This document shows, one piece after another, positions 24,705 to 32,423 of a stretch of DNA of 33,226 nucleotides. Made by a program: the position numbers and the translations under genes. Below the pieces are notes generated by a model that saw only the letters and a list, made by a program, of their open reading frames with translations, searched no databases and was not told where the DNA came from. The stretch is taken from contig JAJEAY010000032.1 of assembly GCA_022824145.1 (NCBI GenBank), positions 1-33,226 of the forward strand, in the 5' to 3' direction. How positions within the stretch are numbered: position 1 is the first letter of the stretch; each line of letters starts with the position of its first letter. This DNA comes from Rhodobacter sp. Lineage in GTDB: Bacteria > Pseudomonadota > Alphaproteobacteria > Rhodobacterales > Rhodobacteraceae.

Positions 24705-25668
24705 GCCCGTGCTCCTGACGGCAATCCGCTGACGGCAATCAGGTCGCAGTAACGAAGCCGCTTGCCCGCCATTCCGGCAACCTTCCCTTCCATCTGGTCC
24801 GTGGTGTCCGCTTCGCGGGCGTTGTGCCGTCCGGCGGACTCCGTAACGTAACGGTCAGCAGGCTTACCGGAGAACTTGTGTAAAACGCCATTGTGCGCCC
24901 GTTCCAGCATAGAGCAGAATGATTCCATGCCATTTGTGTGGGCCATGTCACGCACATGATCTCCAGTGCTGTGGCAGACGCTCCCGTGCGCCCTGTCGAT
25001 CCCGATGTAGCCGCGTCTGTCGTCCTTGTAAACCTGCGCCGCTTCGTCCGCGCGGCCTTCCATGAAGCACTGCAGCATCGCAGCCTTCGTGTCCGTCACA
25101 GCCTTGTCGGCCTCGCGATCCTTCACGCCAGCGACAGTCGCCTTTCCGCCGCCGCCGCGTCCGGGGCTTGCAGCTTGCTGTCATGGCGTCTGTTCTTGTC
25201 AAGGCCACCTATATGCATCGCGCCTGTCTAGACCAGACTCATGATGGGCAGGTCGACGCCATCACTCTCAAGAGCCTTGCGCAACCTCATTGCCAGATGC
25301 CAGGCCGATTTCCGCGTGATCTCCAGGTTCCGTTGAAACCTCATGCTGGACACGCCTTTCAGGCTTGCTGACATGAGATACATGGAGATTGCCCGAATCT
25401 GGAAACCGGGATTGTGCTCTTCCATGCATGTCCAGGTGCGGACCGGGAACCGTTTGCGGCATTCGCGCTCGCGGCAGCGATACGGCATGGTCCTGTGCGC
25501 CGCGCCGGACTGGACTCGAACCATTCCGCAGTGCGGGCAGGGCGCTCCTATAGGCCAACGCTGCTCGACAAACCACTTTTCCGCAGCGTCATCGTCGGGA
25601 AACATCCAGAGCGGCTTTACCGGTCTGAAACCGTCGCGGCAGCGCTTGCTTGGTGCCTTGCGTGCCAT
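24701..25668 (-). pseudogene. IS1595-family transposase (ISXO2-like), inactivated
   Basis: The ATG at 25668 begins MARKAPSKR. A zinc-ribbon region follows (CPHCG ... YRCRERECRKRFPVRTWTCME), then FQIRAISMYLMSASLKGVSSMRF and KSAWHLAMRLRKAL, as in IS1595 transposases. The frame stops at TAG (25228) where the first catalytic VDETY motif should be, and the residues after the stop (GAMHIGGLDKN) have lost that Asp. A frameshift near 25165 then leads to GRGGGGKATVAGVKDREADK, YKDDRRGYIGI, MAHTNGMESFCSML and GRHNAREADTTDQMEGKV to the end. So it has three independent defects. Its stop overlaps the methyltransferase start. Confidence 0.9.
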
Positions 25669-25683
25669 GATCCGCTCTGTGTA

Positions 25684-25708
25684 TTGGGCACTATAGTATG
25701 TAATCCCC
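25684..25708 (-). repeat. Right terminal inverted repeat of IS1595-type element
   Basis: On the minus strand it reads GGGGATTACATAC to ATAGTGCCCAA, 15 bp upstream of the transposase ATG. It differs from the left repeat at four of 25 positions. TACTAT/TATAGT inside it could act as a -10 box for the transposase-methylase-endonuclease operon (inference). Confidence 0.85.
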
Positions 25709-26042
25709 GGAGCAAGGGTCTCGTGAGATTCAGACTGAATCGATTTCAACGAAGTCAGAAGGCTGGCAATTGATATTCAGCCAAGTTGATTGTGAAATCG
25801 CACTGCCATCAATCTCGGAGACCCAAGGAATGAGTGTCGACTTGACCTGCGCGATCAAGCAAAGCCTCGCTCGCCATTGCACGCTAATCCAGCCTGCGCC
25901 AGCATGCCGGACAGGGTTGACTGTGCTACCTGGCAGCAACAGCGTCTTCATCCGCGACAGCGAAGGCCCAGGCTTGGGTTTCCTGCAGAATCGGACTGAT
26001 GAAGAATGCAAACACGCGTGAGTCATAGGAACCCTCCGGGAT
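25709..26042. other. Gene-free flank of the element
   Basis: 334 bp between the right repeat and the aminotransferase remnant. Frames of 80-190 codons occur on both strands but show no family signs. The DNA should derive from the LysR upstream region and/or the lost front of the aminotransferase gene, but it is too eroded to tell. Confidence 0.35.
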
Positions 26043-26213
26043 GCCGGGAAACTGGTGCGGGATTTCGCCCACGACCGGGGCTTGTATCTGCGGGCGATAG
26101 GAGATCGGAATAGCTTCATGCTGCTGTTGGCCATCTTTGGGAACGAGATCGCGATTGGGTGGTTCAAAGGCGCGCTGGATGACACCCGGCTCGCGATGCG
26201 CGGAAGACTGTGA
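26043..26213 (+). pseudogene. C-terminal remnant of a class III aminotransferase
   Basis: The frame reads AGKLVRDFAHDRGLYLRAIG, then DRNSF, a hydrophobic strand, FGNEIAIGWFKGALDDTRL and a stop at 26211-26213. This follows the C-terminal pattern of class III (omega) aminotransferases (R..A...GL.LRAIGDR..F.PPL.I...EID......ALD.T). The usual PPLVIT segment is altered (MLLLAIF). The PLP-binding body is absent. The stop lies 9 bp before the next gene, as in an operon, so the aminotransferase was probably once part of the cluster and lost its front when the region was rearranged around the IS1595-type insertion. Confidence 0.45.
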
Positions 26214-26222
26214 GGGATCGCT

Positions 26223-27113
26223 GTGAGGAAGCTGGCTGTAATCGGGCTGGGAACGATGGGGCGTCCTATGGCCACCCATCTCGCCAGAACGGGATTCGAC
26301 GTAACGGGTGTGGACACCGATGCAGTCGCGCGGCGGCGCTTTGCAGGCGCTCTTCGGCCCAGCGAGGTCGATTTCAGTGCATTGGAGGCGATTGTGACGA
26401 TCCTGCCGGAAGGCGAGCATGTGCAGGATGCCTACGAACGCTGGATCCTGCCGTCAGCGAAGTCCGGCACGGCTTTGATTGAATGCTCTACGATCGACAT
26501 CGATACCGCGAAGAGACTCCACGCCGCTGCGTCGGGACGCGGGCTGTCGCAGATCGACGCCCCGGTCTCCGGTGGCCCTGAAGCCGCCGGGGCCGGCTGG
26601 CTAAGCATGATGGTGGGCGGGCATCCTGACGATGTGCGGAAGGCGCAGCATGTTCTTGAAACGCTGGCCAAAAAAATCAGTCATTTTGGTGCGCCGGGAA
26701 GCGGGCAGGCCGCGAAAGCCTGCCATAACATGATTTGCGGTGTGACCGCGATGGCGGTGATGGAGGGATTCGCGCTGGCCGAGGCGCTGGGCCTCGACCC
26801 GTCACAGTTCCATGCGCTCTGTTCCGGGTCCGCTGCCCAAAGCTGGACGTTGGAAAACCGTTGCCCTGTGCCCGGTGTTGTGTCTGGAGCGCCCGCTTCT
26901 AATGGCTACGCCCCCGGATTTGCCGCGCGCCTCATGGCAAAGGATCTCAGGCTGGCGCATCTGGCGTCAGACTCCAGCGGTCAGGCAACGCCGTTCGGCG
27001 AAATGGCAGCCAAGGCATTCACCTCGTTTGCGGACGATACAGGCGGTGACCTCGACTTTTCGTCCTATTACGAACATCTCCGCATTCGGCGGTACACGAC
27101 CAAGGACAGCTGA
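26223..27113 (+). CDS. 3-hydroxyisobutyrate dehydrogenase-like NAD(P)-dependent oxidoreductase
   Basis: 296 aa beta-hydroxyacid dehydrogenase. The Rossmann motif is VIGLGTMGRPMA (residues 6-17). The substrate-binding signature is IDAPVSGGPEAAGAGWLSMMVGG (111-133). The catalytic lysine is K165 in GQAAKACHNM, and the cofactor-domain tail KDLRLA is present. Such enzymes oxidise 3-hydroxyisobutyrate, 3-hydroxypropionate, tartronate semialdehyde relatives or similar hydroxy acids to semialdehydes; which one acts here is open. GTG start at 26223, with GAGG 7 nt upstream. It is followed 2 bp later by an aldehyde dehydrogenase gene, a natural partner for a semialdehyde product. Confidence 0.9.
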   Translation: MRKLAVIGLGTMGRPMATHLARTGFDVTGVDTDAVARRRFAGALRPSEVDFSALEAIVTILPEGEHVQDAYERWILPSAKSGTALIECSTIDIDTAKRLHAAASGRGLSQIDAPVSGGPEAAGAGWLSMMVGGHPDDVRKAQHVLETLAKKISHFGAPGSGQAAKACHNMICGVTAMAVMEGFALAEALGLDPSQFHALCSGSAAQSWTLENRCPVPGVVSGAPASNGYAPGFAARLMAKDLRLAHLASDSSGQATPFGEMAAKAFTSFADDTGGDLDFSSYYEHLRIRRYTTKDS

Positions 27114-27115
27114 AC

Positions 27116-28603
27116 ATGACACTGCTCGACTACAGACTGCCCGAAAACGGGCTGGCCGGATCCTTCATCGGCGGCGCCTGGCACCGGCCCGCCGACGGCC
27201 GCACACTGCCTGTTGAGAACCCGTCCCGCCGCGTAGTGATCTGCAGGGTCGGGCGGGGAACCGGCATCGAGGTGAATCTGGCGGTTCAGGCCGCGCGTGC
27301 AGCCTTGCCGGCATGGCGGGCGCTGGCGGCGAGCGAACGGGGCAGGCTGCTGGCCGAGCTTGGCCGCCGCCTGGAGGAAAACGCCGAAGAAGTCGCGCGC
27401 GTGCTGGCGGCTGAGTCCGGAAACGCGATCAAGACCCAGTCGCGGGGCGAGGCGATGGGCGCAGCGGGCGTTCTGAAATATTACGGTGGCGTTGCCGTCG
27501 AACAGAAGGGCGAAACCCTTCCGCTTGGCCCTGGCCTGTTCAGTTATTCCACCCGCGAACCCCATGGGGTGGTGGGCTCGATCATCCCGTGGAATTCGCC
27601 GCTGCAGCTGGGCTGCGTGAAGATTTCGATGGCTCTGGCCACCGGAAACTGCTTGGTGCTGAAACCAGCCGAGGACGCGCCACTGGCGATCCTGAAACTT
27701 GCCGAACTGGCCGACGGGCTGTTCCCTCCGGGCGTGTTCAATGTGGTCACCGGGTTGGGCGAAGAGGCTGGCGCGGCGCTGGCCCATCACTCTGGCGTTG
27801 ACAAGGTTTCGTTCACCGGCTCGTCGGAAGTTGGCAGACTCATCGGCCATGCTGCGGCCGACCGCATCGCCAAGCTCACGCTGGAACTGGGCGGCAAGTC
27901 CCCTACCATCGTTTTCCCTGATGCGATAGCGGACGGGCGTCTCGACGCAACTGCGCAGCAGATCGCGAATGCCATGCGTTTCGCCCGGCAGGGCCAGAGT
28001 TGCACCGCCGGTTCGCGCCTCTTCGTGCACCGCGGAATCTGGGATGACCTGATGCCTAAGGTGGCCGAAAGATCCTCGGCCCTGAACGTGGGCGACGCGC
28101 TTGATCCGGATGTCGATATGGGTGCGGTCGTCAATGCCGAGCGCTATGCCGAGATCCGCGCCTTTGTGGCCGAAGCCGAGGCCAAGGGCGCGACTTTTCT
28201 GATTGGCGGGACGCCGGAAGAGGATCCAGCGGGCTTCACCCCCAACCCCACCATTCTTACCGGCGTCGACAACAGCTGGCGCATTGCGCGTGAGGAGGTA
28301 TTCGGCCCGGTCATGGTCGCGATTCCCTTCGAGACCGAAGAAGAGGCGATCCGGATGGCCAACGACACCCATTATGGGCTCGCGGCTTTTCTCTTCACCC
28401 GTGACGTCAGCCGCATCACCCGGCTGACCCGTGCGATCGATGCGGGCTGGATCCAGGTCAATCAGGGTGGCGGCCAGATCCCTGGCATGTCCTATGGCGG
28501 CACCAAGCAGTCGGGCACGGGCAGCGAATATTCCATCGAAGGCGCCTTGGAAGCCTATACCTACCGCAAATGCGTGACCATCAACATCGAGAGTGCCGCG
28601 TGA
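27116..28603 (+). CDS. NAD(P)-dependent aldehyde dehydrogenase
   Basis: 495 aa, standard for the ALDH superfamily. The oxyanion Asn is N160 in IIPWNSPL, the general base Glu is E257 in TLELGGKSP, and the catalytic Cys is C296 in QGQSCTAGSRLFVH. EEVFGPVMVAIPF and the C-terminal PGMSYGGTKQSGTGSEYS are also typical. It oxidises an aldehyde to the acid. Given its place after the hydroxyacid dehydrogenase and two amine demethylases, the substrate may be a semialdehyde or amino-aldehyde made by them. ATG start, 2 bp after the previous stop; the stop overlaps the next gene (GTGA), so the genes are tightly coupled. Confidence 0.94.
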   Translation: MTLLDYRLPENGLAGSFIGGAWHRPADGRTLPVENPSRRVVICRVGRGTGIEVNLAVQAARAALPAWRALAASERGRLLAELGRRLEENAEEVARVLAAESGNAIKTQSRGEAMGAAGVLKYYGGVAVEQKGETLPLGPGLFSYSTREPHGVVGSIIPWNSPLQLGCVKISMALATGNCLVLKPAEDAPLAILKLAELADGLFPPGVFNVVTGLGEEAGAALAHHSGVDKVSFTGSSEVGRLIGHAAADRIAKLTLELGGKSPTIVFPDAIADGRLDATAQQIANAMRFARQGQSCTAGSRLFVHRGIWDDLMPKVAERSSALNVGDALDPDVDMGAVVNAERYAEIRAFVAEAEAKGATFLIGGTPEEDPAGFTPNPTILTGVDNSWRIAREEVFGPVMVAIPFETEEEAIRMANDTHYGLAAFLFTRDVSRITRLTRAIDAGWIQVNQGGGQIPGMSYGGTKQSGTGSEYSIEGALEAYTYRKCVTINIESAA

Positions 28604-29862
28604 GCGCTGACCGCTTTGGCAACCCGGTCGACCCGGGTGTGGGCTATGCGCGCGGCCAATTGCTGGCGGGGTCTGCCGACGAGGTTCGGCGCCTTGCTCA
28701 GGCCGGCCGTGCCGCGGCCGAATTCGTGGCGCGCGAAGGGATCGGAAGAGTCGCGGTTTTCACCGGCAATCTGCGCGACTTCCCCGTGTCAGCCCTGGAT
28801 TTGCCGGAACTCTGCGAAGAATGGTTGGGGCCGGGTCTATTTGGCGAAGACCTGCGCCGGATCGCCGTTTCTCATATGGGCGGCGAGGGACACGAGGACG
28901 CCGCGGTCATGAATCGTACGTCGGCGGGAATCGTGGCGACGGTTCTGGCTCATGCAAAGGGTCGGCCGGTCCTGTCGCTGGTGCCTGAAGGCGACCGTTC
29001 GCATGCTTCCGTCATCCGCGGCGCACGGCTTGCTGGCGTACCCTTGGTCGAAGCCCGCGATCTGGCGGCGACCGAACGTTTGCTGGCTGCGCATGATCCT
29101 TCCTTGATGATCATCACCCCTGTGACCTCTGAACTGGCTGTGCTTTGCGATGATCTGACCGCCGCGGCAGTGCGTATTGCGCGGCGCAATGGCTGCACCG
29201 TGCTGCTCGACGAGGCTTATGGCGCCCGGGTCCGACCCGTATTGCATGGCGGTGCGCCCTCACTTTCCTTCGGGGCCGATCTGGTCATCACCAACGCTGA
29301 CAAAGCCGGTCTTTCAGGCCCGCGCGCCGGTGTTCTTTGCGGCGACTCTGCCGCGCTCGTTCCGGCGCAGGCGAAGGCCTGCGAGTTGGGGATGGAGGCC
29401 CGTGCGCCGATCGCTTTGGGCGCCATGCGCAGCCTCCAAGGGTTTTCCCCCGATCTTCTTGTGGAGGAGGCGAAGGACGGGCAGGATCTTGCGGATGCGC
29501 TGGAATCCACGCTTGGCCCTGACCGTGTAGGCCGTTCGGCCCTCGGACCTAAGATCGACGAGCAGGACGCGTTTCAGATCGCGCTGGCGATGGCTGGAAG
29601 AACCGAATCCGTCAGGGTTCCGGCCGAACTGACCGCTGCCGTCGGAATGCTGATGCTGCGCGACAATGGAATCGTCACGGTCAACACCCATGGGCAGCCG
29701 GGCGGGCGCGTTTCGATCCGACTTAAGCCGACCTCGGGCGCGGTCGCGCGGGTCGGCGGGGCGGAGGCCGTTGCCGACCGCCTGATGGCGGCCATGCGGG
29801 AAACCGCGCACCATCTGGAGGATGACGGATGGTTTCGCGAAGTGCTGTTCGGAGAGGCATGA
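28600..29862 (+). CDS. PLP-dependent fold-type I enzyme, SelA/DgaE-like
   Basis: 420 aa. The fold resembles SelA and D-glucosaminate-6-phosphate ammonia-lyase (DgaE). NRTSAGIVATVLAHAKGRPV is at residues 105-124 and VLLDEAYGARVRP around D204. The PLP-binding lysine is most likely K235 in TNADKAGLSGPRAGVLCG, equivalent to GDKLLGGPQAG in SelA. It is not a true selenocysteine synthase in context: no selB or Sec tRNA is near and the N-terminal SelA domain is absent. Relatives perform beta-elimination or side-chain transfer on amino acids. I start at the GTG at 28600, which overlaps the ALDH stop by 4 nt; a start further upstream would lie inside that gene. The stop overlaps the next gene by 4 nt. 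Confidence 0.75.
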   Translation: MSADRFGNPVDPGVGYARGQLLAGSADEVRRLAQAGRAAAEFVAREGIGRVAVFTGNLRDFPVSALDLPELCEEWLGPGLFGEDLRRIAVSHMGGEGHEDAAVMNRTSAGIVATVLAHAKGRPVLSLVPEGDRSHASVIRGARLAGVPLVEARDLAATERLLAAHDPSLMIITPVTSELAVLCDDLTAAAVRIARRNGCTVLLDEAYGARVRPVLHGGAPSLSFGADLVITNADKAGLSGPRAGVLCGDSAALVPAQAKACELGMEARAPIALGAMRSLQGFSPDLLVEEAKDGQDLADALESTLGPDRVGRSALGPKIDEQDAFQIALAMAGRTESVRVPAELTAAVGMLMLRDNGIVTVNTHGQPGGRVSIRLKPTSGAVARVGGAEAVADRLMAAMRETAHHLEDDGWFREVLFGEA

Positions 29863-30875
29863 TGGCGGAGAGCTGCCTGGTCACACGGCTCGACAACCGG
29901 CTCGACCAGCTGGTGAATATCGACATGGGCGAACGTGGCGTGGAGCATCTATATCAGGCTGCCCGCGATCTGCAGGGAGAATCGCTTGTCGGAGCGGCAG
30001 CCGAAACACTGATGGCCGTTCCCGAAGGCGGAACTGTGATTCTGACCACAGGATCCGTCTCGCGCGCCTGGATCACGCCCGGACTGGGCGAAAACGACGG
30101 CCCCTCCGGTGCTGCCGCGATCGCGCGGGCCCTCGTGCTGGGGCGCAACGCCCTTTGCGTGATGGTTTGCGAAGAATCCCTGCTTTCTGCCATCGGCAGC
30201 GTGATGCAGGCAGCTGGTCTCTCTTCGGTGACGTTGGAACAGGCAGCAATTGCCCGTACCGACAGGAGCCTTGCCACGGTCGTGATGCTTCCCTACGCCA
30301 CCGAAGACGGTTCCGGTCGCGCGCAGGCCACCCGGATGCTGGACGATCTGAAGCCCGATCTGCTCTTCTCGGCCGAGCGTGTTGGCCGCAACGAATATGG
30401 CGTCTACCACTCCATGAAAGGCATCGATTACGGCATGGGCAGGGCGCGGGTTGATTTTCTTTTTGACGAAGCTCTTGCGCGCGGAATTCCCGTGGTCGCA
30501 GTTGGTGACGGCGGCAATGAGATCGGTATGGGCAGGGTCTCGAACCATGTGAAGGCCCATGTTCCATACGGCGACAGGTGCCAATGCGGCTGCGGAGGAG
30601 GTATCGGCGCAGTCACGGGCTGCAACATCCTTGTTACGGCGGCCTGTTCGAATTGGGGCTGCACCGCGATCTCTGCGGCAATGGCGGCACGGGCAGGCGA
30701 CCCGAAACTGCTGCACAGCCCAAGGCGCGAAGCCCTTCTGCTCGACACAATGGTGTCGAGCGGCCTAATTAACTCCGCCCATGGAATCGTCGATGACAGC
30801 GTCGACGGATTTCCCCGCCAGAGCCATATCGGCATTGCCGAGCTTTGCCGGACCATTGTTTCCCGTGCGCTTTAA
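29859..30875 (+). CDS. DUF4392 protein (D-glutamate cyclase C-terminal-like)
   Basis: 338 aa. DUF4392 is the catalytic-type C-terminal domain of vertebrate D-glutamate cyclase (DGLUCY), which turns D-glutamate into 5-oxo-D-proline. Marks visible are ILTTGSVSRAWITPGLGENDGPSGAAAIARAL (residues 61-92), FSAERVGRNEYGVYHSMKG (170-188) and VAVGDGGNEIGMGRV (213-227). The latter matches the family's GDGGNE(I/V)GMG loop. Two adjacent ATGs (29859, 29862) follow GGAGAGG; the first overlaps the preceding stop by 4 nt. Coupling to a PLP enzyme before it and a class V PLP enzyme after it suggests a role in processing an unusual amino acid, perhaps a cyclic or D-form intermediate (inference). Confidence 0.8.
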   Translation: MMAESCLVTRLDNRLDQLVNIDMGERGVEHLYQAARDLQGESLVGAAAETLMAVPEGGTVILTTGSVSRAWITPGLGENDGPSGAAAIARALVLGRNALCVMVCEESLLSAIGSVMQAAGLSSVTLEQAAIARTDRSLATVVMLPYATEDGSGRAQATRMLDDLKPDLLFSAERVGRNEYGVYHSMKGIDYGMGRARVDFLFDEALARGIPVVAVGDGGNEIGMGRVSNHVKAHVPYGDRCQCGCGGGIGAVTGCNILVTAACSNWGCTAISAAMAARAGDPKLLHSPRREALLLDTMVSSGLINSAHGIVDDSVDGFPRQSHIGIAELCRTIVSRAL

Positions 30876-30903
30876 GCGGCGGCCTTGCCAGGACTGACCT
30901 AGA

Positions 30904-32199
30904 ATGATCCAAGACAGCCCCGCCCTGATCTCTGCGGTTCGCGACCGTTTCGCCCATGTCGACAGCTGCCCTTTCCAGGGGCCACGGGTGTTTTTCGAAA
31001 GCGCAGGCGGTGCGCTGACCCTGAAATCCGTGATCGAGACCTCGGCCGCCTGGGCGGCAATCCCCGACAATCCCGGCCGCGCCAATCCAGCTGGGCAGGC
31101 GCAGGTCGACACGATTGCCAAGGCCAAGGCTGATCTTGCGGTGTTCATGAACGCCGCTTCGGGCCAGTTTTTTGTCGGCGAAAGCGGAACCGAACTCTTG
31201 TTCCGGTTGATCCGCTCGGCCTGCGTCAACGCTCCCGAAGGTGCCAGAGTCATCGGTTCGTCCATTGAACATCCCGCAACCCGCAGCGCCGCGCGCCGCT
31301 GGGCCGAAATCGCCGGACTGGATTACGTGAACGTGCCGCATGACAGTGAAGCGGGCCTTGTGCGGGCTGCGGATTACGCCGCCCTGATGACGCCCGATGT
31401 GGCGGTCGCAACGATCCTGCATGCCTCACCAGTGACCGGCATGGGCATGGATGTTGCCGCGATTTCCCAAGCCATCCGCGCCGTGGCGCCCGACTGTATC
31501 ATTATAGTGGACGGCATTCAGCATGCCGCTCATGGGCAAATCGATCTGGATGCGTACGATGTCGATGGCTACGCGATCTCGCCCTACAAGGTGTTTTCAC
31601 GGCACGGTTACGGAATCGCCTGGATCTCGGACAGGTTTGGCATCCTGCCGCACGACATGCTGATCGACGCGCCTGCGACAGGCTGGGAATTTGGGACACG
31701 CGACACCGGCTCTTACGCAACGGTCTCGGACGTGGTCGCCTATTTCGACTGGCTCGGGGGTGAGGTCTCCAACGAGACGGATCGCCGTGCCCGGATTATT
31801 GCGGCGGGCCAGGCGATCCATGACTACGAGACCAAGCTGACTAAGGTCATGATTGAGGGCACGGGGAACCTGCCAGGGCTGCGCGACATGGAGCGTGTCA
31901 CGATACTGGCAGGCGCCGACAATCCGGCCCGCGAGGGACTGGTGTCGATCGCGGTGGACGGAATGGGATCCGAGGATATAGTCGAGCATCTCAACCGATG
32001 CGGATTCCGAACCCACACCCGCAAGGACGACCACTACTCCGGCAATGTTCTGAAGCCGCTCGGCCTTACCGACTGCGTGCGCATTTCACTCTGTCACTAC
32101 AACACTGAACGCGAGGTTGCTCAGCTTCTGTCCGAGTTGAACAGCCTGGTCTCTGAAGTCACGCCAACTGATCGGAAAGCGGGCGCTTCAATCGGTTAG
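30904..32199 (+). CDS. Class V aminotransferase-fold PLP enzyme (cysteine desulfurase-like)
   Basis: 431 aa. FFESAGGALTLKSVIE (residues 30-45) corresponds to the YLDNAA.....V motif of class V enzymes. SSIEHPATRSAARRW (119-133) holds the PLP-stacking His region. D203 and H207 are in IVDGIQHAAHG, and the PLP lysine is K229 in AISPYKVFSRHGYGIAWIS. The Cys loop of true IscS/SufS desulfurases is not evident, and there are no Fe-S assembly genes nearby. The better guess is therefore an amino-acid lyase or aminotransferase of this fold serving the cluster. ATG at 30904, 28 bp after the previous gene. It is the last gene of the cluster; an IS-like gene begins 225 bp downstream. Confidence 0.85.
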   Translation: MIQDSPALISAVRDRFAHVDSCPFQGPRVFFESAGGALTLKSVIETSAAWAAIPDNPGRANPAGQAQVDTIAKAKADLAVFMNAASGQFFVGESGTELLFRLIRSACVNAPEGARVIGSSIEHPATRSAARRWAEIAGLDYVNVPHDSEAGLVRAADYAALMTPDVAVATILHASPVTGMGMDVAAISQAIRAVAPDCIIIVDGIQHAAHGQIDLDAYDVDGYAISPYKVFSRHGYGIAWISDRFGILPHDMLIDAPATGWEFGTRDTGSYATVSDVVAYFDWLGGEVSNETDRRARIIAAGQAIHDYETKLTKVMIEGTGNLPGLRDMERVTILAGADNPAREGLVSIAVDGMGSEDIVEHLNRCGFRTHTRKDDHYSGNVLKPLGLTDCVRISLCHYNTEREVAQLLSELNSLVSEVTPTDRKAGASIG

Positions 32200-32423
32200 C
32201 TGCGGTATTGTCCAACCGCCCATCGGATTCGGAATGCGCGGTTAACTGGCTTCCGTGCGGCCAGCCAATTTCCTGTCCACCTTTTCAGTCCGACACCTCC
32301 TCCGTCCTGCGCTGGCCCTGTCGCGAAAGCAATACTGCACCTTGCGGGATCAGGGCTATTTTTTTGTCCGCCCGGTGATTTTTCGGCTGGCGATTCCGTT
32401 TTCTCTGTGGCAACGTGCCTTCC

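Larger units (their letters stand above)
22784..25708 (-). mobile_element. IS1595-type element carrying a restriction-modification system
   Basis: A 2.9-kb unit bounded by 25-bp imperfect inverted repeats. Order on the minus strand: right repeat, 15 bp, broken IS1595 transposase, adenine methyltransferase, NotI-like endonuclease, 178 bp, left repeat. The three coding regions are joined by two ATGA overlaps, and nothing else fits between the repeats, so the methyltransferase and endonuclease look like genuine passenger genes rather than a chance neighbour. The transposase is dead, so the element now depends on help in trans or is fixed. The IS1595 family is known to include members with passenger genes. 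The 8-bp target duplication expected for the family is not recognisable, consistent with age or flank deletion. Confidence 0.8.

Noticed and set aside
22768-25724. 8-bp target-site duplication flanking the IS1595-type element
   Set aside because: The 8 bases outside the left repeat (TCAAGTAA) and outside the right repeat (GGAGCAAG) do not match in any nearby register.
25730-26317. A 195-codon minus-strand frame
   Set aside because: It overlaps the aminotransferase remnant and the start of the hydroxyacid dehydrogenase gene and has no family features.
27068-28372. A 434-codon minus-strand frame
   Set aside because: Antisense to the aldehyde dehydrogenase, whose catalytic residues are all present on the plus strand; the antisense product is His/Arg-rich without family marks.
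28600-29862. True selenocysteine synthase SelA
   Set aside because: The SelA N-terminal domain is missing, and no selB or Sec tRNA is near; the cluster context is amine catabolism.
30904-32199. Cysteine desulfurase of an Fe-S assembly operon
   Set aside because: No Suf/Isc neighbours and no clear catalytic cysteine loop; only the fold is shared.
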